DNA of 11,971 nt from Ochromonadaceae sp. CCMP2298 (GCA_026770595.1 MU634474.1:1-11971); one strand, 5' to 3'; positions 1-8,324 are shown, numbered from the stretch's first letter. A program made the numbers and translations. The notes: generated from the sequence alone by a model not told the origin.

Positions 1-2
1 CC

Positions 3-783
3 CACACCCTCAGCGACGTGGTGATTCCTCGCATGAAGTCCATCTGCCCCTGGGCCAAGGTGCTGGTGATGCTGCGGGACCCAGTGGAGAGGGCCTACTC
101 GCAGTACCAGGTACCAGCACGCTTCATGCTTCGTGTCGATTTATATCTTTGTCATTCAGCGAGGGTGGCGCTCTTGCACCATTCCATTCGCCTCCCTTAC
201 CCATACATAAATGCATACACCTATACCTCCCACCTCCCACCTCCTACCTCCTAACTCCGACACCTATAACCCCTACATCGTGATTCAGATGTGCGTGGAC
301 CCCCTAGGCACGCCGGAGCAGCTGCGGGTGAGGGGGGAGTCTGCCTACACTGGCAAGTCCTTCGAGCAGGTGGCCACAGAGGAGATAGCGGAGCTGCAGA
401 GCATGGGAATTACCCCCTCTTGCACATATGCGGACTTCCAGCAGTGGCTGTCCACTCGGCCCATGGACCACGGAGGGCACTCGGTGGTGGGCAGGGGGCT
501 GTACGCGCTGCAGCTGCAGAGGTGGGTGCAGGAGTGGCCTGCTGAGCAGCTGAGGGTGTACGGCATCAGCAGCATCAAAGGGGAGCCGCAGCAGGTGCAG
601 CAGACGCTAGAGGGGGTATTCTCCTACCTGGGCCTGCCCCCGCACGACGTCGCCGACGTGGCTGCCAAGAACACCCGGCAGTACCCCCCCATGAGTGCGG
701 AGGGGCGGGCTCTGCTGCAGGCCTTCTACCTGCCCTTCAACCAGAAGCTGTTCCAGATGTTGGACAAGGAGCTGCTGTGGTAG
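3..783 (+). CDS. PAPS-dependent sulfotransferase, C-terminal part (left-truncated)
   Basis: This protein should move a sulfo group from PAPS to a carbohydrate or similar acceptor, probably in the Golgi; the acceptor cannot be read from the sequence. Exons are 3-110 and 289-783, giving 200 visible residues; the 5' end lies outside the window. The motif LRDPVERAYSQY (visible residues 24-35) is the 3'-phosphate-binding element of sulfotransferases, with Arg25 and Ser33 as the expected PAPS contacts. The C-terminus, with YLGLPP and then MSAEGRALLQAFYLPFNQ ending in a Leu-Trp, is typical of the Stf3/heparan- and chondroitin-sulfotransferase-like Sulfotransfer_1 group. The 5' PAPS-binding loop is not visible. 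The intron splits the gene straight after the 3'-phosphate motif, and the two exons join in phase 0 to give AYSQYQMCVDPLGTPEQ. The family is secure, the substrate unknown. Confidence 0.85.
111..288 (+). other. Sulfotransferase intron (178 nt)
   Basis: The donor is CAG|GTACCA and the acceptor is TTCAG|ATG. Reading straight through meets a stop at 252-254, while splicing joins two sulfotransferase-like segments in phase 0. The second half is C-rich, built from repeats of CCTCCCAC and CCTCCTAC type. The donor lies in a tandem heptamer GTACCAG-GTACCAG (104-117). Confidence 0.75.
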
Positions 784-1458
784 TGTGGTAGGTGTGGTAG
801 TGTGGTAGCTGGTACTGTATGCTGATCAGGCAGACAGAGGCAGATAGGGAGACAGAGGCGGAGAGAAGGGGAGAGAAGGGGAGAGAAGGGGAGGGAGGGC
901 TGCGCTTCACCATTCACCTATTCCCCTGTACAAAAGAGAAGAGAGGGCGCGTCCTGTCCGTTTCATGTGTACATTTACGGTGCGTCTGCCCTTTCTAAGG
1001 TTAAACTCCTTAACTCCTTATCAAATAAGCATTAAGCGTTAAGTGGTTGATCTATTAACTGGTTAATGAGGAGGGACTTCATTGGAGCATTAAGGCGAGC
1101 ATTGTGGGGAGATTGGGGATGAGACGCGGGCAACAGCATAATTGAAGGGTTGCTCAAAACAGAATTGAAAAATCCTGACTTCTTCCTCTGCCCGAAGTTC
1201 ATAGTTTCCGGACAAATTTTCGTCCGTTACGGGCGGGTTGGTTGCGGTTGAACTGGTTGAAGAGAAATTCTGAACACTCTCTCTCACCACTCTCTCTCTT
1301 GCTCTTGTTTTATCTGGAATGGGAGCACACCAGCTGGGAAAGTGTCTGAATCACAAAGTGCCTGGCTTGAGGGCGTCTACCTCGCCCTCTCACTCCTTGA
1401 GCGCGACGCACTGGCCGCAGCTCCGCAACAACCGCACCGAGTTCCGAGTTGAAGTTCA
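784..1458 (+). other. Intergenic region: sulfotransferase 3' flank and leader of the phospholipase gene
   Basis: This 675-nt stretch has no convincing gene. The left part (784-1050) is the sulfotransferase 3' flank and carries copy A of a dispersed repeat, including three GAGAAGGG units at about 861-886. From about 1050 the sequence becomes mixed in composition. A CT-rich tract (about 1270-1310) and an A/T-containing segment (about 1130-1220) would suit a promoter and leader for the phospholipase gene starting at 1459, but no clear TATA box or transcription start can be assigned. A short antisense reading frame at 1090-1290 has no recognisable content. Confidence 0.5.
812..1045 (+). repeat. 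Dispersed 3'-flank repeat, copy A
   Basis: The block begins 28 nt after the sulfotransferase stop and matches 4584-4852, which lies behind the phospholipase gene in the same orientation. The first segment (812-858) matches 47 nt with one difference, the second (897-918) 22 nt with one difference, and the third (944-992) 49 nt exactly. A weaker AT-rich match follows, with TTAAACTCC and CAAGCATT/TAAGCATT then GCGTTAA in both. The segments are separated by purine-rich runs of different length. It could be a non-autonomous mobile element or a duplicated 3'UTR. Confidence 0.85.
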
Positions 1459-4400
1459 ATGCGACCTCTTCACAAGCTCATCCTACTTTTAGCGATAGCC
1501 GCAAACGACGCTTATCGGAACCAGATTGTGCGTCAAGGTGTGCAACATGACTCGCACCTCACACACACATACTACGAGGTACGTCGCCTTGCCCATATTC
1601 CCAGCACTTGCACGTGCCACGCCAACTCCTCTTCCCATATCTCGATCTTCTCCTTTGAACTTTCAATCTAATCAGTGCCTCGACCGAGAGCGAGTGGGGC
1701 CTCTGTGCGCCGTGAAGAGTGACGAGGCGGAGGGGCAGCAGCAGGACTGGTGGGCGGTCCTTAGAGAGAAGGAGCACGCCCTCGCGGATAGCCTGGGTGC
1801 GCATGTCTTCCACGTCTTCGATACCTCCCCCATACACACTAAGATCAATGCCACTGCCGCTGTCGCTGCCACTGCCGGAAAAGTACAGCACACCGCAGAT
1901 CTGGCGGCAGCACCTTCAATGGTCGGAGATGCAGCTCGCTTCGGCGCACCAGCGTCATCTGCTCCCTTCACTGCCTCTGCCGCCTCTGTTACGGACGTAG
2001 GCGCACCAACACGCGTCTTCTCAGCGGAGCCGCAGAGGCATGTAACAGTCAGGGAGCTGCAGCGTTTGGCGGAGCTGGACTTGCCCGGGGTGGAGAGAGA
2101 CAGGGGGCGAGACAGGTCGCTGGGCAGAGTCGCCCGCACTCTCTTCCCGCTGCTAAGCGCAGTGGTTGTGGGCGCGCGGGCCGCTGTGCGTGGGGGCATG
2201 CCCGCACCCCTCACCCCGGCAGCTGGGGAGTATGCATACAGCGAGGTGCTGGGGAGGGGCCAGGAAACACAGCAGGACACACAGCAGGGGCGCCTGAGGA
2301 GGGGCCTGGGGAGGGGCCTGCGGGGCTTGCGTCATGGTGCTGAAGTAGTAGTGGACGTGGTGCCCGCCTTCCAGCTGGCGCGCAATCTGTCGGGCAGGCT
2401 CGGGCGCGGAGCAGATGCTACTATTGCAGGTGCAGGTGCAGGTGTGGAGAAGGGCGTGCGCGAGCAGGCGCACAGTCACAGTCCGCCCATCACAGTATCC
2501 GATCTCGACACCACCACCTTCCCAATCACAGGGAGGGTCCAGAGCCTCACCTTCCCTCACGCCTCTGCATCCGCTACGCCCCCTCAGTGGCCGGAGGGTG
2601 GGGACTTCTTCGACACGTGGTTCATGGAGGCAGGCGCATCGAGCGGGGAATCAGAGCTCATAGCCTCAGTCTCGGACCCGGGGCCCACGCAGGCGGACTT
2701 GGCCTTCATCAGTGTGAGAGCCCTGGAGAGCGCCATCAATGCGGGGCTGGCCGTGCGCACGGAGATCGACGCCCGTGAGTTCATGGAGTGCATCGGCCTT
2801 AACCCACTGGTCGCCACTCTGTGCGGCAGGGTGCCGGTGGCCGCTCAGGTGGACCGCGTGGACGCCGTGAAGTGTCTGTGCAAGCTGTCCCGCAGCGAAA
2901 AGGCGCTCGCTACGGATATCGCCGTCATCCCCCAGGTGGTGCAGGCGCTGTGTGAGATGCTGGAGGCCCCCATGCGCTTCCGATGGTCCAAGGAGGAGCA
3001 GAACTACACCCTACGCGCGCAGGCAGAGGCAGTGGCGCTGGTGCAGCGGCTGGTGCGCAGCAGCAACGAGGCCGTGGAGAGCCTCAAATACAGTGACCGC
3101 CTGCGCCGTGTGCTGCACGCGATGGTGCAGCAGGACACGGGGCGGGAGAGCTCTGGCCCACCTGTGGGGATGGGGATGGGGGCGGGCTCCACTGTCAACA
3201 CGGTGACGAAGAGCGCGTACACGTTCAGCAAGAAGTACAAGGTCAAGCGGCCCTCCAACACCACCGTCGTGGAGTACGTGGACCTGCGCCCCTCGCAGAT
3301 GGCTAGAGTGGCTCTGGCGGGCCTGGGCGGCGTACCCTGGAGGCCCAAGGTGGCTGGGCAGAGGGGGCTGCGCATCCTGAGCCTGGACGGGGGCGGCACC
3401 CGGGGCGTGCTGTCCATCGCCTACCTGAAGGAGATCATGCGCAGGGTGAACACTAATCAGCAGGGGGGGGAGATGGAGCCGCACCAGATGTTCGACCTCA
3501 TCTGCGGCACCTCCACTGGCGGTGTCATCGCCTACCTGCTGGGCGCTCAGCGTGCCTCTCTGGCCTCCACTGAGGTGCTCTACGACAGCTTCATCGAGAA
3601 GGTCTTTGGGCACAGATCCAACCTCCGCCTGGTCACAGACCGCGCAGCCTATGACGAGGCCGCCCTGGAGGCGCTGCTGTTCGAGATGTGCGGAGATCAG
3701 CTGCTGCTGGACAGCTGGCAGCGCAACTGCACCAACTTCTTCTGCATCTCCACCAAGGTCAATACCAACCCGCCCCAGACCAATATTTGGCGCAACTACA
3801 ACTATCCTCCGGGTCAGAAGTCTCGCTACCCCGGTGCCTGCCGAGTGAACACCTTCACTGCAGTGCGCGCCACCACCGCCGCGCCCACCTTCTTCACCCC
3901 CGTTCCTTGGGAGAATGGGCTTTACGTTGATGGCGCGCTGGTGGCCAACAACCCCACTGCAGTTGCGATTCAAGAGGCCAAGGTTCCGTGATATCTCGTT
4001 TACCCTCTACACTCACCCCACATACCCCACCCCACTGTGCTCTCCCTCTGCCTCTGCCTATGGCTTTGTTTCCGCCTCCACCGCCTCCTCCTCTAACACT
4101 GCCTGTGTCCTTGTCTCTCACTGTCTCTGCCCCTCCCCATCTCCCCATCAGGTCCTGTTCCCCGGGGTTCCCATCGAGATGATCGTCAGCATCGGCACTG
4201 GCTACGTGAACGAGCTGAAGCAGATCGACACCATGGGCTGGGACCTGCTGGTCAACCAGCTCGTGGCCTCCTCCACCGCCACTGAGGACACGCACGCCCT
4301 GCTGAATAACCTGCTGCCCAAGGAGATGTACTTCCGATTCAACCCGCAGCTCTCGGTGGACCACCCGATAGATGAGAAGGACAAGGGCATTCTGGCGGGG

Positions 4401-4496
4401 ATGAAGCAAATAGCCCGGGACGACGTGGCGAGCATGGAGACGGGGCCGGAAGCAAAGGAGTTCCGGAGACTCATACGCGCGCTGGGTGGTCAGTAG
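1459..4496 (+). CDS. Patatin-like phospholipase, PNPLA8/iPLA2-gamma-like, with signal-like N-terminus and probable armadillo region
   Basis: This is a predicted calcium-independent acyl hydrolase acting on phospholipids or galactolipids with a Ser-Asp dyad. The exon model is 1459-1578, 1676-3982 and 4152-4496, giving 923 residues. The ATG at 1459 is chosen because it opens MRPLHKLILLLAIAANDA, a signal-peptide-like stretch, and because exon 1 joins exon 2 in phase 0. Residues about 385-526 are Leu/Ala/Val-rich helices, probably armadillo-like. The patatin domain starts near residue 605: oxyanion loop DGGGTRGV (611-618), nucleophile elbow GTSTGG with Ser653, and DGALVANNP with Asp792. The segments NYNYPPGQKSRY, AVRATTAAPTFF, IVSIGTG and YFRFNP follow the PNPLA8 pattern to the end. 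Residues about 80-380 are low-complexity and unrecognised. Plant PLA I-type enzymes also carry helical repeats before a patatin domain. Location (secretory, plastid or other) is uncertain. Confidence 0.88.
1579..1675 (+). other. Phospholipase intron 1 (97 nt)
   Basis: The donor is GAG|GTACGT and the acceptor AATCAG|TGC, with a branch-point-like TCTAATC directly upstream of the acceptor. Splicing joins the 40-residue leader exon to the main exon in phase 0. Unspliced, the leader frame stops at 1669-1671. Without this intron, the long main frame extends 5' only to a non-ATG codon, which supports the model. Confidence 0.75.
3983..4151 (+). other. Phospholipase intron 2 (169 nt) with a weak donor
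   Basis: The donor is AAG|GTTCCG, which lacks the purine at +3 seen in the other introns here. The acceptor is CATCAG|GTC after a long CT-rich tract. Joining is phase 0 and gives AIQEAK-VLFPGVPIEMIVSIGTG, which follows the PNPLA8 family. Retention would place a TGA at 3989-3991, two codons after the exon end, and remove the last 114 residues. Confidence 0.85.
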
Positions 4497-4506
4497 AAAG
4501 AGAGGC

Positions 4507-4510
<4 letters not shown>

Positions 4511-4564
<54 letters not shown>
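4511..4564 (+). repeat. (AG)27 dinucleotide microsatellite
   Basis: An uninterrupted AG repeat of 54 nt begins 15 nt after the phospholipase stop codon, so it lies in the presumed 3'UTR. It is followed by interrupted GA-rich sequence up to copy B of the dispersed repeat. Copy A has only a short GT-rich stretch in the equivalent place, so the tract probably expanded after the two copies separated. Confidence 0.95.
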
Positions 4565-4573
<9 letters not shown>

Positions 4574-4583
4574 GAGGCAGACA

Positions 4584-4852
4584 GTACTGTATGCTGATCA
4601 GGCAGACAGAGGCAGAGAGGGAGACAGAGGTAGAGGGGTAAAGAGGGGGAGAGAGGGAGAGAGAGGGGGAGAGAGAGGGCTGGCACTGGGCAACAGAGGG
4701 CTGCGCTTCACCCTTCACCATAGAGGGCTGCTGTTCAAAAGAGGGGAGGGCGCGTCCTGTCCGTTTCATGTGTACATTTACGGTGCGTCTGCCCTCCCTA
4801 AGACATTAAACTCCCTTATATTCTTTAATAATCAAGCATTGAGCGTTAATCA
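4584..4852 (+). repeat. Dispersed 3'-flank repeat, copy B
   Basis: This is the partner of 812-1045. The aligned segments are 4584-4630, 4698-4719 and 4747-4795, the last identical over 49 nt. The middle is about 40 nt longer than in copy A because of extra GA-rich sequence. A diverged AT-rich tail continues to about 4852. It has the same orientation relative to the upstream gene as copy A. Confidence 0.85.
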
Positions 4853-4930
4853 AACCAGCGTAAACTGGGTAAACTGTTAATCGATATAATTTCTGTTAGG
4901 GGAAGGAAGGGGGGGAGGGGTTTAGGGTTT

Positions 4931-5125
4931 CGCCCTTGGGACAGAGTTACTTGCTATCACGCTGCACTGGCTGGTCACGTGCATGTGCTGCAGTGGATGC
5001 GAGCCCAGGCCCCCCCCTGCCCTTGGAACCGAGAGACTTGCCGGTATGCTGGAGTGAGGGGTCACGTGCATGTGCTGCGGTGGCTGCGGGCCCAGGATCC
5101 TCCCTGTCCTTGGGACGAGGCAACG
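4931..5125 (+). repeat. 87-bp minisatellite, about 2.2 copies
   Basis: Copies begin at 4931, 5018 and 5105 (the last partial), exactly 87 nt apart with no net insertion. Each starts with a form of (C/T)G(C/T)CCTTGG(G/A)AC. The best-kept part, GGTCACGTGCATGTGCTGC, is at 4974 and 5061 within one base and contains the palindrome CACGTG (4976-4981, 5063-5068). The unit is a multiple of three, so frames on both strands repeat as 29-residue units, but no ATG-initiated gene was found. Confidence 0.8.
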
Positions 5126-5243
5126 GCCATTCAATGGGGTCCCTTGCTGTGAGGGTGCTTGGACGCGTGGGGAGACAGAGGGGGCGAGGTGCTATAGCTC
5201 GCACCGGTCCCTGGTATTTGCGCTTACGGGGGTTAGCAATCGC

Positions 5244-5276
5244 TAGGATGGGTGTAGGATGGGTGTAGGATGGGTG
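5244..5276 (+). repeat. 11-bp minisatellite, three perfect copies
   Basis: The unit TAGGATGGGTG occurs three times in tandem without mismatches. It is non-coding, between the 87-bp minisatellite and the fold-back element. Confidence 0.9.
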
Positions 5277-5492
5277 TCACCTGCATATGAGCCACTAACT
5301 CTACTAGTAATCAATGCATTTGCACCGGGCCGGTGGGTGCTGTTACCGCATCCCACTTGTAAATAAACACGTCTGTGTGAAGAGCTCTCTTATGCCTTAT
5401 GCGATACAGAATAGAGTAGTAGAGTAGGTGGGGTCGTGATGGTATACTACCAGGCAGTATTGGTATGATACAGGGATGCCGAGGGGTTACTA

Positions 5493-5493
<1 letters not shown>

Positions 5494-5526
<33 letters not shown>
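5494..5526 (+). repeat. Trinucleotide run (ACC)3(ACT)8
   Basis: Three ACC units are followed by eight ACT units in the convergent intergenic region. This is a simple microsatellite with no evidence that it is translated. Confidence 0.9.
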
Positions 5527-5658
5527 GTGGTGCGACGGTATATGTTGCATGTACTATATACAGTATGTACAAGAAAAAGATAACACTTACATACACAGGG
5601 GGGGTGTCGCGATAAAGTTATAAAGTATAGAGCACCCCTTCCCCCCTCCCCCTCCTAA

Positions 5659-5817
5659 TCGCAACTATCCGATTTAGTACTAATTCGATTCATCGGTCGC
5701 TAGTACTGGCTGTCCTCATCCGACAAAAAGTAACTATCAGTTATAGTCACTAATGATCGGATGAGGGGTGGCAGTAACTGCGACAAATAAATCGGATTAG
5801 TACTAAACTATTAGCGA
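5659..5817. repeat. Fold-back element: 159-nt imperfect inverted repeat, MITE-like
   Basis: The ends are TCGC (5659-5662) and GCGA (5814-5817). The left arm (5659-5725) pairs with the right arm (5755-5817): TTTAGTACTAAT, CGATT, GTCGC and CCTCATCCGA of the left arm all recur in the reverse complement of the right arm. The loop contains a further small stem, ACTAT-CAGTT-ATAGT (5733-5747). It starts 38 nt past the stop codon of the minus-strand gene and is probably in its 3'UTR. No clear target-site duplication was found. It may be a miniature transposable element or a structured 3'UTR hairpin. Confidence 0.75.
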
Positions 5818-5855
5818 CCCTGGGAGAGTGGGAGACGCCTCTCTCAGAGAGATTA

Positions 5856-8324
5856 TCACACCCGACTGGCCATAAGGGCAGTGATGCCGTCCAGCATCCA
5901 CCTGAAGGTGTGTGTCTCTTCGATCTTCAGCACCAGCGTCTTGCCACTGCTGCCCACGTTGATGCACTGTGCCCACTGCCCACTGCCCACCTTAATGTGC
6001 TTCAGCGCGTCCACGTCGATGCTCTTGTCCTGCGAGTGAGACAGGTGTCCGATCACGCTGCGCCTGCCCCAGCACAGGTTGAGGGAGATTGCGGCGACCG
6101 CGTCCAGCAGCGCGTCCCCCCTCTTGACAACTCCATCAGCGTCAGCAGCGATGCTGGCCAGACACTCCCGTATGGTCTTGTTGGATCGATCCACCGAGGC
6201 CCTTAGGTACACCACGCGCATCTTCTCCACCAGCGGCTTCACGGAGTAGACCACCTTCAGCTCCACGCCCCCCCACAGCTGCATCAGAAAGGGCACCAGC
6301 AGGTTACCCGTACCCCCCAGGGACAACCCCCCCATACCGATGTCGACCGGGGACGCTACCACCTCTATCTCCCCTGCCCCCCCTGTCTCTTCTGCCTCAT
6401 CTGCCTTGGCGTCCTCCCTCCGTCTGTGTGCGTGCAGGTCCCTCAAGTCCCTGCTGTTCCGCAACTTGTGTCCCTCCACCAGCTGCGGAGCCTTGGGGGG
6501 GCTGAGGGGGCTGCTTCTGGGGGGGCTGAGGGGAATGGGCTCCTGCACCTGCGCCTGCCTGCCCCCTCCTCTGGCTGCCTTGGCCTCGGCCTCCATACCC
6601 TTGAGCAGCGCGCTCAGCACCCTGTCGAACCTGGCAAAGTCGATATCTGCCACATTCACTCCAGCACTGCCCCCCTCACACGCCCCAACAGCCCCCGCAT
6701 CCCCACCCCCTGCGCCAGCTCCGTTGTTGTCCACCTCTAGCAGTGTGTGGTCCACATACTCGTCCTTCCTCTGCAGTACGGGATACACCCTCTCGAACTG
6801 CACAGAGCGGTTGGCCCGTAGCGGCAGTCCGAACAGCTCCAGTGCCTCCCTGAGCTGCACCTGGTTGAGCGGACACAGACCCGTACTCTGCATGCCTGCA
6901 GAGGGGGTCAGGATCTGTCGGTAGCAGCACTCGCACAGTAGCAGCGGCAGCGCCTTCCCACAGGCCTGCGAGTACCTACCCCAGTCCTCTGCTGACACCG
7001 CCCCCTCTGCCCCCTCTGGCTGGCTCGCACCCACCGCATCCACCGCATGGGCCAGCGCCCCCCTCAGCTGCGGATCCTGCAGTGTGGTATTCGTAGGGTC
7101 CAGCAGTGCGGCCCCGCTGTCCATGAGCTTCCACTGGTCTATGCCTTCCCCACACATACACCGCCTCCCCCCCTCCCCCAGCCCCCCCTCCCCTCCACCA
7201 GCCGCACCCCCTCTATCCCCCCCTCTATCTCCCTGCCCCCGTGACGGCTTGGCCTCCCCAGTGCTGGGCACCGGCACAGTAGGCTGTATGTGTTTGCGCA
7301 GCATGTGCACGAAGGTGCAGAAGACTAGCTCCACTGAGGGGCAGTAGCCCAACTCCCTACTCAGAGGCATGGGGTGGGACTGAGCCTCGAAGGCCACTCG
7401 CTGCTGCTGCCCGCCCAGCCTGAGCACACTGTAGGGAACCCCCACTGCGTCCCCTCCCCCTACTGCTCCCCCTGCCCCCACCCCCGCTGTTCCCAGCTCC
7501 TTCGCAGAGAGCGAGGGCGAGAAGGCCGCCACCGCCGTCAGCAGGATGCGCTGCAGAAAGGGGCCTGCGGGGCTCATACCGCAGTCCAGACGCGCCTCTG
7601 CCAACCCCAGCAATGTAGACAGTCTCCCCACCACCCTCCTCTCCAAGGCGGGTCCGTCTGGCAGCTCCAGTGCTCTCAGGGAGGCCAGCACGGCCTGCAC
7701 TCGGGACAGAACCATGAAGGAGCGCACCTAGGGGCGGGTTCAGTTTTAGTATGTGGTTCGTATTGAGTCAGGGTTAGTAGAAGTATAGGGTCAGGGTAAG
7801 TGTTCGTATAAGATCGGGGTTGGTAGTAGGCTTAGTATGGGGTTTGAATCGGGATGGAAGGAGGAGCGCACCTGTCCGCTGCTCATGGTGCCGAAGAGGC
7901 CCACCCGCCCCTCCAGCTGCGCCTTGCTCTCCCTGCTGAGGAAGCGAATGGTGGCCCACTGGTTCATGTCCCGCTTCACCAACCCCAATCCCACACGCAC
8001 CCAGACCTCGCACTCGCGCATGGCCCGTGTCTGCGAGAGGCAGGGCGTGGCCGGGATGAGGCCGTTCAGAAACACGCCCGCTGTGATTCGATGCAGCCTC
8101 GCCAGAGCCGCCCAGTCAGAGCTGCGCCCACACTCCTCCGCACATTCCCTCACCAGCTCGCAGTAAGCCATAAACCTGGGGCTGTCCAGCGAAATGTGCT
8201 TACTGCACAGGGCCTCGGCCTCCGCCAGAAACACCTCTCGGCCCTGCGCATCGCGCATCTGCTTCTTGGTCCCGCTTCTTAGGTCTCTGTCGAGGACCCC
8301 CCCTGACAGCAGCGCTGCCAACAT
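5856..8324 (-). CDS. Unrecognised 774-residue protein, two exons
   Basis: I do not recognise this protein. The exon model is 8324-7872 and 7727-5856, joined in phase 0. The ATG at 8324-8322 is the first in-frame ATG; the frame stays open further 5' only to non-ATG codons, so an extra upstream exon is possible. Residues about 20-150 are helical and charged. Low-complexity Gly-rich (around residues 310-340) and Ala/Gly-rich (around 490-520) linkers interrupt the sequence. There are Cys-containing patches RRCMCGEG and LLLCECCYRQI, and a Pro/Ser-rich PLSPPRSSPLSPPK stretch followed by a basic and acidic segment. The last 45 residues, with IDVDALKHIKVGSGQW and TLVLKIEETHTFRWMLDG, resemble the end of a PH-like fold, where a helix with a conserved Trp follows the last strands; this is weak inference. 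It is convergent with the phospholipase gene and codirectional with SYF2. Confidence 0.7.
7728..7871 (-). other. Intron of the unrecognised gene (144 nt), flanked by a 12-bp direct repeat
   Basis: On the minus strand the donor is GGACAG|GTGCGC and the acceptor CCTAG|GTGCGC. The 12-mer AGGAGCGCACCT (plus strand) occurs at 7718-7729 and 7862-7873, covering both splice sites. The interior is built of loosely repeated motifs such as AACCC, ATAC and CTAACCCTGA on the sense strand. The intron removes stop codons and keeps phase 0. Confidence 0.8.

Larger units (their letters stand above)
4497..5855. other. Repeat-rich intergenic region between convergent genes
   Basis: This 1.36-kb stretch lies between the stop codons of the phospholipase gene (plus) and the unrecognised gene (minus). 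In order it contains an (AG)27 tract, copy B of the dispersed repeat, an 87-bp minisatellite, an 11-bp minisatellite, an ACC/ACT trinucleotide run, a C-rich run near 5636-5656 and a 159-nt fold-back element. It includes a probable 3'UTR from each side. Open frames on both strands at 4922-5268 lack ATG starts and follow the tandem repeat, so no gene is called. Confidence 0.6.

Noticed and set aside
1672-2280. Antisense frame of 202 codons opposite the phospholipase N-terminal region
   Set aside because: A shadow of a GC-rich exon with Ala/Ser/Pro-rich low-complexity content and no family resemblance.
3011-3973. Long antisense reading frame (320 codons) opposite the phospholipase exon
   Set aside because: It mirrors the patatin and helical region exactly on the other strand. 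High GC content and strong third-position bias leave shadow frames open; the protein has no recognisable content.
3894-4769. Antisense frame of 291 codons running through the (AG)n tract
   Set aside because: Much of it is translated microsatellite (Leu-Ser repeats). It shares LCLPDQHTV with an antisense frame at 726-917 only because both lie over copies of the same DNA repeat.
4918-4930. TTTAGGGTTT as interstitial telomeric sequence
   Set aside because: Only about one and a half units of the TTTAGGG type are present, which is easily due to chance.
4936-5268. Open frames on both strands across the 87-bp minisatellite as a possible gene
   Set aside because: No ATG start in the relevant frames, several frames open at once, and the content simply follows the tandem repeat.
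7158-7250. C-rich stretch in the unrecognised gene as an unremoved intron
   Set aside because: On the coding strand it is G-rich, has no pyrimidine tract or good splice sites, and keeps the frame open as a Gly-rich linker.
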